Assembly (NCBI GenBank): GCA_040380855.1
Contig: JBEIIG010000090.1
Coordinates: 1-12,930 of the forward strand
From: VFMC01 sp040380855
GTDB taxonomy: Bacteria; Actinomycetota; Acidimicrobiia; Acidimicrobiales; Ilumatobacteraceae
Length of the DNA: 12,930 bases
Direction of reading: 5' to 3'
The number at the start of each line of letters is the position of its first letter. Positions within the stretch are counted from its first letter, which is position 1. Shown here one piece after another: positions 5,232 to 12,834 of this stretch. The notes beneath the pieces are model-generated. The model saw only the letters and a list, made by a program, of their open reading frames with translations, was not told the DNA's origin and ran no database searches. The position numbers and the translations under genes are program-made.

Positions 5232-6011
5232 ATGGATCTGGGGATCGCCGGGCGACGGGCCATCGTCGCCGCCAGCAGTTCGGGCCTCGGCCTGGCCTGC
5301 GCCCGTTCGCTCGCCCGTGAGGGCGTGGCCGTCACGCTGAACGGCCGCAACGCCGAGCGCCTGGCCGCCGCCGCCGAGTCGGTGCGCCAGGTGGCGACCA
5401 CCGACATCACCACCGTCGTCGGCGACATCGCCCTCGACGACACCCGCGACGCGCTGCTGGCCGCCTGCCCACAGCCCGACATCGTCGTCACCAACAACGG
5501 CGGCCCGGCACCCGGACGTTTCCAGGACTGGGACCGCGACGCGTGGATCGCCGCCCTCGACGCCAACATGCTGGCTCCCGTCCTGCTCATCCGCGCCGTC
5601 ATCGATGGCATGGTCGAGCGACGATTCGGCCGCATCGTCAACATCACATCGGCGATGGTGAAGACGCCGCTCAGCCCGATGGGCCTGTCGTCGGCGGCCC
5701 GCACCGGACTCACCTCGGCGGTGAAGGGCCTGTCGCGCGACGTGGCCCCCGCCAACGTCACCATCAACAACATCCTCCCCGAGCGCATCGACACCGAACG
5801 CCAGCAGATGATGGCCAACCTCACGGCGAAGCACCGCGGTATCACCGTCGACGAGGCGTACGAGCAGATGGCCGCGTCGATCGCCGCCAAGCGACTCGGC
5901 CGCCCCGAGGAAGCGGGCGACCTGTGCGCCTACCTCTGCTCGGCGCAGGCGGGCTACATCTCGGGCCAGAGCATCCACCTCGACGGCGGTTCGTTCGCCG
6001 GCATCTTCTGA
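5232..6011 (+). CDS. Atypical short-chain dehydrogenase/reductase (SDR) lacking the Tyr/Lys pair
   Basis: This 259-residue protein has the SDR fold. The cofactor loop reads AASSSGLG (13-20) in place of TGxxxGxG, and NNGGPAPG (88-95) replaces NNAG. The catalytic Ser lies in NITS (Ser140). Where the active-site YxxxK should follow, about 13 residues on, the sequence is MGLSSAARTG: Ser153 and Arg157 occupy the Tyr and Lys positions. This matches a known subgroup of FabG-like SDRs with imperfect cofactor and catalytic motifs, so it is probably not a decayed copy. Family C-terminal features remain (INNILPERIDTER at 178-190, ISGQSIHLDGG at 243-253). It may still reduce or oxidise an intermediate by another mechanism, or bind ligand. 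An AGGA SD (5221-5224) is 7 bp before the ATG. Its stop overlaps the next start as TGATG. Confidence 0.85.
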   Translation: MDLGIAGRRAIVAASSSGLGLACARSLAREGVAVTLNGRNAERLAAAAESVRQVATTDITTVVGDIALDDTRDALLAACPQPDIVVTNNGGPAPGRFQDWDRDAWIAALDANMLAPVLLIRAVIDGMVERRFGRIVNITSAMVKTPLSPMGLSSAARTGLTSAVKGLSRDVAPANVTINNILPERIDTERQQMMANLTAKHRGITVDEAYEQMAASIAAKRLGRPEEAGDLCAYLCSAQAGYISGQSIHLDGGSFAGIF

Positions 6012-7558
6012 TGACCGCCGAGCCGAGCACGGCCGACGCGCCGACCATCGACGTGCTGATCGTCGGCGCCGGCCCGGCGGGCCTGACCGCGGCGCTGCTG
6101 TTCACCGAACTCGGCCACACGGTGCGCATCGTCGACCGCCGCCCCGGGCCGCAGCGCGCCCCGGCCGCGCATGTGCTGAACGCCCGCACGTTCGAGGTGT
6201 GGCGCCAGATCGGCATCGATGTCGAGGCCATCCGTGCCGCCGCACAGTCACCCGCCGACGCCCGCCGGGTGTACTGGGTGGATCGCCTCGGCGGCGAGGT
6301 GTACGGATCGCTGCCCTACGAACAGCAGGGCGACGACCAACTCGCCATCACCCCCACCCCGCTGCGCAACCTCTCGCAGCACCACCTCGAGCCGCTGCTG
6401 CTGGCGGAACTGCACAGCCGTGGCATCGATGTGGAGTACGGCACGACCTGGCAGTCGCACACCGACCACGCCTCGCACGTCGAATCGCACCTCGCAGCGG
6501 CGGCCGACGACGACGCAGCAGCCGAGTACGTCACCTCGGCATGGTTGCTCGCCTGCGACGGTGCCGGCAGCGCGGTGCGCGCCGCGTGCGGTATCGCCAT
6601 GGACGGCCCCGACAACCTGCAGCGGTTCGCGATGGTGCACTTCCGCGCCTCGCTCGACCAGCTGGTGGGCGACGACCGAGGTGTCCTCTACTGGATCTGC
6701 GACCCGTCGGCCGGCGGCACCCTCATCCGCCACGGCCACGACGAGTGGGTGTACATGTCGTCGATCGACGACCGCAACCCGACGCCGGCCGACGACGACG
6801 CAGCAGCGGCCTCGGCGCGCCGAGCGCTCGTCGACTTCGACGGGCCGATCGAGGTCCTGCGCATCAGCCGCTGGACGATGACGTCGCAACTGGCCCAGCA
6901 CTACCGGCACGGCCGGGTGCTGCTGGCAGGCGACGCCGCGCACCGCTTCCCACCGTCGGGCGGGATGGGCCTGAACACTGGTGTGCAAGACGTGCACACC
7001 CTCGGCTGGAAGCTGTCGGGTGTGCTGCGCGGCACCCTCGACGAGGCGGTGCTCGACACCTACGGCATCGAACGGCGACCGGTCGCCCAACGCAACGCGC
7101 TCGCCAGCCTCGACAACGCGTTCCGCATGATCGAAGTGTTCCAGGCGCTCGCCGACCCCGAGCACACCGGCCTCGCCGAGGCGATCGCCCGCCAGGCCCC
7201 GCACTTCGACATGCTCGGCCTGCAGCTCGGCTACCGCTACCCCGCCGACGGTGCGGCCGAACCGATCCCCACCACGCCGCCCACCGAGGCCGAGGTGCGC
7301 ACCTACACCCCGTCGAGCGAACCGGGCAGCCGTCTGCCGCACGGCTGGGTGACCGTCCACGGCACCACCATCTCGACACTCGACCTCGTGCCACTCGACG
7401 CCCCTGTGGTCATCGCCGGGCCCACCAGCGCGATGGCCGAGCCACACCTGCGCGTCGGCCGCGACTTCGACGACCCACACGACTGGTGGGGTGCCACGAT
7501 GCGCCTGGGCCCCGATGCCCACGTGGTCGTGCGACCCGACCAGCACATCGCCCACTGA
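6011..7558 (+). CDS. FAD-dependent aromatic monooxygenase (class A flavin hydroxylase, PheA/TfdB-like)
   Basis: This 515-residue enzyme has all three hallmark motifs of the group: GAGPAG (19-24, dinucleotide fold) with VDRRP binding the ribose, ACDGAGSAVR (181-190, DG motif binding FAD and NADPH), and GRVLLAGDAAHRFPPSGGMG (301-320, GD motif), followed by LNTGVQDVHTLGWKL. These enzymes insert one oxygen ortho to a phenolic hydroxyl, using NAD(P)H and O2, and yield catechols. The C-terminal part (about 430-512) resembles the thioredoxin-like domain of phenol hydroxylases and has no visible redox cysteine pair. It starts one base before the SDR stop ends (TGATG), so translation is probably coupled; no separate SD is evident. 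Its product would suit the extradiol dioxygenase two genes upstream. The substrate is not identifiable. Confidence 0.88.
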   Translation: MTAEPSTADAPTIDVLIVGAGPAGLTAALLFTELGHTVRIVDRRPGPQRAPAAHVLNARTFEVWRQIGIDVEAIRAAAQSPADARRVYWVDRLGGEVYGSLPYEQQGDDQLAITPTPLRNLSQHHLEPLLLAELHSRGIDVEYGTTWQSHTDHASHVESHLAAAADDDAAAEYVTSAWLLACDGAGSAVRAACGIAMDGPDNLQRFAMVHFRASLDQLVGDDRGVLYWICDPSAGGTLIRHGHDEWVYMSSIDDRNPTPADDDAAAASARRALVDFDGPIEVLRISRWTMTSQLAQHYRHGRVLLAGDAAHRFPPSGGMGLNTGVQDVHTLGWKLSGVLRGTLDEAVLDTYGIERRPVAQRNALASLDNAFRMIEVFQALADPEHTGLAEAIARQAPHFDMLGLQLGYRYPADGAAEPIPTTPPTEAEVRTYTPSSEPGSRLPHGWVTVHGTTISTLDLVPLDAPVVIAGPTSAMAEPHLRVGRDFDDPHDWWGATMRLGPDAHVVVRPDQHIAH

Positions 7559-7563
7559 CATCC

Positions 7564-7577
7564 GGCCCGGCAGGGCC
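7564..7577. other. Small perfect hairpin in the operon between monooxygenase and oxidase genes
   Basis: GGCCC (7564-7568) and GGGCC (7573-7577) are inverted around GGCA, 5 bp after the monooxygenase stop. No T-tract follows, so it is not a convincing terminator. It may stabilise the upstream mRNA segment or have no role. Confidence 0.3.
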
Positions 7578-7596
7578 TGGGAAGATGGGCGGCACC

Positions 7597-9015
7597 ATGT
7601 CTGTCCCGGACCATGACCGCACCGCCAACGCCGGTGACAGCCAGTATCGCAGCCGCAGTCTGTGGCTCGACCTGCTGCCCGGGTCGCTCGCACCCCGGCC
7701 CGCGCTGGCAGGCGACACCGAGGCCGACGTCGCCATCGTGGGCGCCGGGCTGACCGGCCTGTGGACCGCCTACCACCTCGCTGCGGCGCGGCCCGACCTG
7801 TCGATCGTCGTCATCGAACGCGACATCGCCGGGTTCGGCGCCTCGGGCCGTAACGGCGGATGGGCCAGCGCTGGCATCGCCGGCAGCGCCACCCGCTATG
7901 CCCGCCGCCACGGCCGCGACGGTGTGATCCGCGCCACCCGCACGACGAACGAGGCGGTCGACGAGATCGGGCGTGTGGTGGTAGCCGAGGGCATCGACTG
8001 CGGGTTCACCAAACAGGGCACCCTCACCGCTGCCACGAGCGAACCGCAGTGGGCTCGCCTGCGCGCCCTCGCGGCATCAGCCGAGCGTCTCGGAACACAC
8101 AGCGAGGGCGACGGCCTGCTCACACCGGGCGAGGTGGCCGAACACGCCCGCATCCCCGGCACGCTGGGTGGGTACTTCACTCCGCATGCCGCAGCCCTCG
8201 ATCCGGCCCGTCTGGTGCGCGGACTGGCCGAGGCCTGCGAGCGGCGCGGGGTGCGCATCGTCGAGCAGACCGCGGTGCTCGACATCCAGCCCGGTCTGGT
8301 ACGCACCGACCGCGGCGCGGTGAGGGCCGGCACCGTGGTGCGCTCGACCGAGAGCTACACGGTGCAACTGCCCGGTCACCGTCGCGACTACCTGCCACTC
8401 ACCTCGCTGATGATCGCCACCGAGCCACTGCCGACCGAAGCGTGGGATGCACTCGGGTGGCGCACCGGGTTGACCATCAAGGACAAGCGCCACCTGTTCT
8501 TCTACGCCCAGCGCACCCCCGACGGCCGCATCGCGATCGGTGGGCGCGGCGCGCCCTATCCGCTGCAGCACGCCATGGACCCGAGCCGTGAACAACACGA
8601 GGCCGTGCGCCAGCGGCTGATCAACGTGGTGCGCACGCACTTCCCGGCCGCCGCCGACGCGGCGATCACCCACCACTGGGGTGGCTTCCTCGCCGTGCCA
8701 CGCGACTGGAGCATGAGCATCCACTTCGACCCCGGCACACGAGTGGGTACAGCGGGTGGCTACAGCGGGCACGGGGTCGTGGCCGCGAACATCGCCGGCC
8801 GCAAGATGGCCGACCTGGTACTGGGGCGCTCGACCGACCTCACCACGCTGCCGTGGGTGGATCACCGCTCGCGGCAATGGGAGCCCGAGCCACTCCGGTG
8901 GATGGCGTCGCGCAGCATCGTGCAGGTGCTCGGCAGCGCCGACCGCCACGAAGACGCCACCGGCCGAACCGCGCGCCGCGTGCGACTCGTCCGCCGATTC
9001 CTGCCGCCTGCCTGA
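7597..9015 (+). CDS. FAD-dependent oxidoreductase of the DAO family (amine/amino-acid oxidase type, PuuB-like)
   Basis: This 472-residue flavoprotein has an N-terminal Rossmann fold, VAIVGAGLTGLWTAYHLA (45-62), with VVIERD (71-76) as the ribose-binding end. GASGRNGGWASAG (81-93) is the stretch typical of gamma-glutamylputrescine oxidase and related amine oxidases. The C-terminal FAD motif is GTAGGYSGHGVVAANIAGR (384-402). The DAO family oxidises amine or N-methyl groups of amines and amino acids, giving an aldehyde or imine and H2O2 or a reduced acceptor. The first 40 residues (DSQYRSRSLWLDLLPG) match the tail commonly found ahead of the fold in this subgroup. It is 38 bp behind the monooxygenase and is probably the last gene of the operon. 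ATG 7597 is preceded by GGGAAGA; an in-frame ATG at 7585 is the alternative. A nitrogen-containing substrate for the whole pathway is possible but inferred. Confidence 0.85.
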   Translation: MSVPDHDRTANAGDSQYRSRSLWLDLLPGSLAPRPALAGDTEADVAIVGAGLTGLWTAYHLAAARPDLSIVVIERDIAGFGASGRNGGWASAGIAGSATRYARRHGRDGVIRATRTTNEAVDEIGRVVVAEGIDCGFTKQGTLTAATSEPQWARLRALAASAERLGTHSEGDGLLTPGEVAEHARIPGTLGGYFTPHAAALDPARLVRGLAEACERRGVRIVEQTAVLDIQPGLVRTDRGAVRAGTVVRSTESYTVQLPGHRRDYLPLTSLMIATEPLPTEAWDALGWRTGLTIKDKRHLFFYAQRTPDGRIAIGGRGAPYPLQHAMDPSREQHEAVRQRLINVVRTHFPAAADAAITHHWGGFLAVPRDWSMSIHFDPGTRVGTAGGYSGHGVVAANIAGRKMADLVLGRSTDLTTLPWVDHRSRQWEPEPLRWMASRSIVQVLGSADRHEDATGRTARRVRLVRRFLPPA

Positions 9016-9078
9016 CAGCTGCCGCCGCTCCGGCAAACCCGAACCGGGCCAGACCCAATCGGGCCAGTGCAGGGCCGA

Positions 9079-11886
9079 TCAGGCCAGTGCGGGTCGACGG
9101 CGCGTCACGAGCAGGGTGAGCGAGCCGACGATCACCATCACCAGTGCCACGCGCATGAGGGGCAGGACCGCTCCACCGGTGGCAGGCAGCGTGGGCGACG
9201 CGCCCGCCGTACTCTGCCCGCCGAACTGCAGCACCACCCAGGTCGGCTCATCGGTGCTCGGCGCTGCAACCGTCACGACGCTCGACGTCGAACCGCCGGA
9301 ACGACTGTCGACCGCCCAGCACGCCATCTCACCCACCGGCACAGCTTCGAACCGGAAGGCTCCTTCACCATCGGCCGCCGTCTCGAACGGCACATCGTCA
9401 TCGGTTCCGAAACGCTGATCGAGACCCACCCAGGTACAAGTGACCTCGGCCTGAGGCACGAGCCCACCGGCACCGTCGACCACGATGCCCGTCGTCGACC
9501 CCGACCCGCCAGCAGCAAAGTCGACCGTAGCCACCATGGCCGGCACCACGTCGACCGACGTACGCCACCTGCTGCCCGGGGCGATCCACGACGGATCGGC
9601 CGCCGAGCCGGCCGGAGCGGACAACTCGACCTCGTACCGACCCGAGCCAAGCCCTGGGAACTCGAATCGACCACGTTGGTCGGTCACCGCCGTGCGCACG
9701 ATCGGCACGATGCCGGCAGCGCGCCCGACACCCGGCTCGGCGCTGGCAGGAGCGGCGCTGACGCCAACCGCCACCACTGTCAGGAGCATCCCCGGCAGGG
9801 CGGGCTCGTCGACATCGGCCTGGCCATCACCGTCGGCGTCGAACCACACCGTGCCCGACAACGCGCCCGAGGTGCCGCCAGCGGGCGGGGCGGGAACCGT
9901 TGTGGTGGGCGCCGGAACCGTCGTCATCGGCGCGACCGTCGTCGTCGGTGCGACCGTCGTTGTTGTCGTAGTCGTGGGTGCGACCGTCGTCGTCGTCGTC
10001 GTTGGTGCGACCGTCGTGGTGGTAGTGGTCGTGTCGGGCACGGTCGTCGTGGGCGACTCCGTTGTGGTGGTGGTCGTGTCCGGAACAGTCGTCGTGGGGG
10101 GCGCAACCGTCGTCGTCGGCGCAACCGTCGTCGTCAGCGCAGCCGTCGTCGTAGGTGCGACCGTCGTCGTAGTAGTCGTCGTGGTCGTGGTCGTCGTCGT
10201 GGGCGGGGCGGGGGCGCTCACGAGGAAGGTCTGCTCCACGGGCGAGGCAGCGGCATAGGTGGCGTCGCCGGCCTGACTGGCGCGCACGCTGCACGAGCCG
10301 GTGGCGATGACGGTGATCGACAACCCGCTCACGGTGCACGTGTCGACGGTGAGCGACGCCAGCGACACCGTCAGGCCCGAACTCGCCGTGGCGTTGCTGG
10401 CCAGACTGAACGACGACCCGCTGTAGGTCTGTGGCCCGGGGTCGGGGAAGGTGATCGTCTGCGACGTCTTGGTCGACACCGCGAAGGTCTGACTCACCGG
10501 GGCAGCGGCGCCATACATGCCGTCGCCGACCTGGTTCGCCTCGATCGTGCACGAACCGGCAGCGACGGTGGTGATCGACAGCCCGCTCACGGTGCAGATG
10601 CCTGGCGTCAGCGTGGTCAGGGTGACCGTCAGCCCCGACGATGCCGTGGCACCCGATGCGAAGGTGACGCCTGGCGCCTTCGCTCCAGGACTGGCAAAAC
10701 TGATCGTCTGGCTCTGCGTCGACACGGCGAACGACAGCGTGTACGCGGCGGTGCTGTCGACGAGGAAGTCGTTCACCCGGAACGTGAACGACGACGGCGT
10801 CGTCGCCGTGTAGCGCAGCATGCCGGTGTCGATCTGCGCGGTCGGGATCAACTCACCAACGGTGACGGGCTGCCACGCACCGCTGACGAAGCGCTCCAGC
10901 GAACCCGCCGCAGGAAGGGTGACCACTCGCACGGCGTGGAAGGGGTTGCTGTCGGCATCGGCGAACGTGCCGAAGTCGGCCACCTCGAGTGCGGTCGGCA
11001 CGCCGGCGACGACGTTGCGCGAGTCGTCGGTGGAGGTGGGTGCCCGGTTGTAGGGGTTGTTCGCGGTCACCTTGGTGCACGAGCACCCCGCCCACGGATC
11101 CGGGAGGAAGAGCACACCGAACAGGCCCGTCTTCCCCGACTGGGTGACGCCGAACGACACCCGGAAGGTGCTGAGCGAGTCGTAGGTGGCCACGACACGA
11201 CTGTGGGCCTCGTTGTTGCCACTGACCGATCCCACGAAGCGCGCCACACCGGGCGAGGACTGGCTGCTCGAGAGCGTGGTGGCCGGCGACGAGGTGACGG
11301 TGTTGGTCTGGAAGCTGGCCAGCTCGCTGAACTGGTTGGTGTCGAGGTCGAGGGACGCGACGGTGACGTTGCGCAGCACCACCGGGATGCCGGAACCGAC
11401 TGCGGTGTACGAACCTGCCTCGTAGAAGTCGAACTGGAACCACGTCGCCCCGTTGGCAGCGCTCGTACTGATGTTGGCCTGGAACGCTTCCGGCTCGACG
11501 GTGCCCGCAATCGCCGCCTGGCCGACGGCGCCACCGCTGTCGGGGTCGTACGACGTCAGGCTCGCCCCGGACAGGGTGGTCGTGACGACAGCGTCGACGG
11601 CGAGGCCGCCGACAGAGGTGACGTTGCGGTAGATCACCCGGTCGCCGTTGCTCTTGCCGTTCGGGTTGGCCAGTCCGGTCAGCGGGTCGGTGGCGCTGTA
11701 AACGAACTTCACCGGCGTGGTGCTGACGTCGAGGGTGGCAGCACGCACCGTGGGGGCGTCACCGAACGAGATGTAGGTGCAGGCCAGACCGATCAGCGCC
11801 ACCAGCAGCACGCTGACCGCAGGGCGCCGGCCGCGGACCTGTCGTCGAGGTCGGCGGGCGCCCGGCAGACATGTCGGGTCCGGCAT
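9079..11886 (-). CDS. Large secreted surface protein, LPATG wall anchor, bacterial Ig-like and SdrD_B-like modules
   Basis: This 935-residue protein starts with a long, Arg-rich signal peptide (1-50, core AVSVLLVALIGLACTYIS, cleavage likely after VRAA). Residues 51-280 form a domain I cannot assign. About 288-388 is a cadherin/VCBS-like segment (GVPTALEVADFGTFADADSN). Two homologous modules follow at about 391-470 and 474-556, each starting SQTI.F and containing CTVSGLSIT and GSC. A Thr/Pro/Val linker spans 563-668. Then comes an SdrD_B/Cna-B-like module (GTVWFDADGDGQADVDEPALPG, 678-699; the D-rich loop suggests Ca2+ binding), a second Cna-B-like module (798-875), LPATG at 900-904, a membrane helix and an RRR tail. 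Sortase would link it to the wall; no sortase is in the window. It likely acts in adhesion or as a wall-exposed scaffold. ATG 11886 is chosen for its signal peptide and a GGACGG 8 bp upstream; a TTG 36 bp further is the alternative. Confidence 0.87.
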   Translation of the reverse strand: MPDPTCLPGARRPRRQVRGRRPAVSVLLVALIGLACTYISFGDAPTVRAATLDVSTTPVKFVYSATDPLTGLANPNGKSNGDRVIYRNVTSVGGLAVDAVVTTTLSGASLTSYDPDSGGAVGQAAIAGTVEPEAFQANISTSAANGATWFQFDFYEAGSYTAVGSGIPVVLRNVTVASLDLDTNQFSELASFQTNTVTSSPATTLSSSQSSPGVARFVGSVSGNNEAHSRVVATYDSLSTFRVSFGVTQSGKTGLFGVLFLPDPWAGCSCTKVTANNPYNRAPTSTDDSRNVVAGVPTALEVADFGTFADADSNPFHAVRVVTLPAAGSLERFVSGAWQPVTVGELIPTAQIDTGMLRYTATTPSSFTFRVNDFLVDSTAAYTLSFAVSTQSQTISFASPGAKAPGVTFASGATASSGLTVTLTTLTPGICTVSGLSITTVAAGSCTIEANQVGDGMYGAAAPVSQTFAVSTKTSQTITFPDPGPQTYSGSSFSLASNATASSGLTVSLASLTVDTCTVSGLSITVIATGSCSVRASQAGDATYAAASPVEQTFLVSAPAPPTTTTTTTTTTTTTVAPTTTAALTTTVAPTTTVAPPTTTVPDTTTTTTESPTTTVPDTTTTTTTVAPTTTTTTVAPTTTTTTTVAPTTTVAPMTTVPAPTTTVPAPPAGGTSGALSGTVWFDADGDGQADVDEPALPGMLLTVVAVGVSAAPASAEPGVGRAAGIVPIVRTAVTDQRGRFEFPGLGSGRYEVELSAPAGSAADPSWIAPGSRWRTSVDVVPAMVATVDFAAGGSGSTTGIVVDGAGGLVPQAEVTCTWVGLDQRFGTDDDVPFETAADGEGAFRFEAVPVGEMACWAVDSRSGGSTSSVVTVAAPSTDEPTWVVLQFGGQSTAGASPTLPATGGAVLPLMRVALVMVIVGSLTLLVTRRRPALA
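9883..10200. repeat. Low-complexity trinucleotide tract coding the Thr-rich linker
   Basis: About 318 bp of GTC/GTG/GCGACC-type repeats (plus strand) encode TTT, VAP and VPD repeats between the Ig-like modules and the SdrD_B-like module. The unit length is a multiple of three, so the tract can change length without frameshift. Such linkers are usually extended and often O-glycosylated in Actinobacteria, which is inference here. Confidence 0.85.
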
Positions 11887-11947
11887 GGTGACGACCGTCC
11901 AGCGCGGCACCCTGCGGGGCAACGGTCAGCGGCCGACTTGTGGGAAA

Positions 11948-12721
11948 TCACCCGGATCGGGACAAAGGTCCCGACGAACGGTTCCCGCGCGCCTTGTAGG
12001 CCTCGAACCACAGCACGCCGAGCACCGCCGCCGCTACCGCCACCGCCAGGTCGAGCAGCCGGATCGGCCCGAGGCCGAACACGTGCCGCAACCCGGGCAC
12101 ACCGAGCAGCAGCGCGAGCAGACCCACGCCCAGGGCGACGATCCACTTCAGCGTGGGGTTGCGCCGCTCGACCACCAGTCGCCACACCGGCAGCCGCCAC
12201 GAGCGGTTCACGACGATGAGCAGCAGGTTCGACAACACGAGCGTGGCAAACGTGATCGACCGCACGGTTGCGTCGTCGCGGTCGCCGAGCACCGCCCACA
12301 GGAACACCGCCGCCACTGCGGCCAACACCGAGAGCCCCTGCAACGCCGACAGGGTGAGCACGCGGCGATCGAACAACGGCGCCCCCACCCGCCTCGGCGG
12401 CAGGTCCATGATGCGTGGGTCGACCTGTTCGGCCTCGAACACCACCGAACAGGCCGGGTCGATGATCAGCTCGAGGAAGGCGATCTGCACCGGCAGCAGC
12501 ACCAGCGGCCAGTCGCCCACCAGCAGCGGCAGCAGCGACATCCCCACGATCGGCACGTGCACGGCGATGATGTAGGCCATCGCCTTGCGCAGGTTGTCGA
12601 AGATGCCGCGCCCCTGGCGGATGCCACCCACGATGGAGCCGAAGTCGTCGTCGGTGATCACCAGCGCCGCCGACTCGCGGGCCACGTCGGTGCCGCGGGC
12701 GCCCATGGCGATACCGATGTC
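11948..12721 (-). pseudogene. P-type cation-transporting ATPase (type II, Ca2+/Mg2+-ATPase-like), C-terminal 257 codons only
   Basis: The fragment begins exactly at DIGIAMGARGTDVARESAALV, the segment that follows the hinge motif GDGxNDxPAL in P-type ATPases. The hinge, DKTGT phosphorylation site and TGES loop are all missing. What remains is the end of the P domain, FDNLRKAMAYIIAVHVPI (helix M5), FLELIIDPACSVVFEAE (M6 region), and four more hydrophobic helices to the C-terminus. Full proteins are about 850-950 residues, so more than two thirds is absent. An open frame continues upstream to an ATG at 12802, but that part is the chance translation of a tRNA gene (WVRVPPAP is a classic tRNA-derived peptide) and should not be counted as protein. 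The fragment cannot be an active pump. The remainder of the gene may lie elsewhere if an element inserted here. The ion specificity is unknown. Confidence 0.85.
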
Positions 12722-12763
12722 GGGGGCTGGCGGGACTCGAACCCACGACCTCCGGCTTAGGAA
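12722..12763 (-). tRNA. 3' half of tRNA-Arg(CCT), no 5' half: probable attachment-site fragment
   Basis: The minus strand fits tRNA positions 32-72 exactly. It has anticodon loop TTCCTAA (CCT at 34-36), stem 39-43 GCCGG, a 5-nt variable loop AGGTC, T-stem GTGGG/CCCGC around TTCGAGT, and acceptor strand CAGCCCC, then C. Upstream bases do not supply the anticodon 5' stem (CCGGC expected), a D-arm or a 5' acceptor GGGGCTG, so this is a fragment and not a working tRNA. Duplicated tRNA 3' halves from the anticodon loop to the end are typical attL/attR cores of tyrosine-integrase elements. It abuts the broken ATPase gene with no spacer. Confidence 0.75.
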
Positions 12764-12769
12764 ATCGTC

Positions 12770-12834
12770 GGAGCCCATTGGCACGACTGGGAAGTGCCCC
12801 AAATTTGCCTAATTATTTGCCTCAATGGGGCTCC
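12770..12834. repeat. Nested inverted repeats next to the tRNA fragment
   Basis: GGAGCCCATTG (12770-12780) is inverted at 12823-12834 as CAATGGGGCTCC, matching over 11 bp with one extra G. Inside, GGCAC (12780-12784) pairs with GTGCC (12794-12798) around a 9-nt loop. The outer arms enclose the AT-rich direct repeats. Confidence 0.65.
12803..12822. repeat. Direct repeat ATTTGCCT x2, 12-bp period
   Basis: ATTTGCCT occurs at 12803-12810 and 12815-12822 with AATT between. Short direct repeats in an AT-rich patch about 40-60 bp from a tRNA-type core resemble arm-type binding sites of tyrosine integrases. This role is inference from position only. Confidence 0.5.

Noticed and set aside
9038..9048. 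Hairpin CCCG/CGGG between the convergent oxidase and surface-protein genes
   Set aside because: The stem is only 4 bp with three T's after it on the minus strand; too weak to call a terminator.
9047..9090. Recurring GGGCCAG/GGCCAGTGC strings at the surface-protein 3' end
   Set aside because: The copies are short and irregularly spaced, partly inside coding sequence; not a convincing repeat element.
9485..10258. Plus-strand Val-rich frame opposite the surface protein
   Set aside because: It is the complement of Thr-coding repeats (ACC/ACG read as GGT/CGT or GTC/GTG) and lacks family features.
9067..12219. Very long plus-strand frame of Arg/Gly/His-rich protein opposite the surface protein
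   Set aside because: It results from high GC in the antisense frame; composition is aberrant and the minus-strand protein has signal peptide, domains and wall anchor.
12719..12802. N-terminal extension of the ATPase fragment to ATG 12802
   Set aside because: The extra residues are the translation of a tRNA 3' half and flanking DNA; the family sequence starts at 12721.
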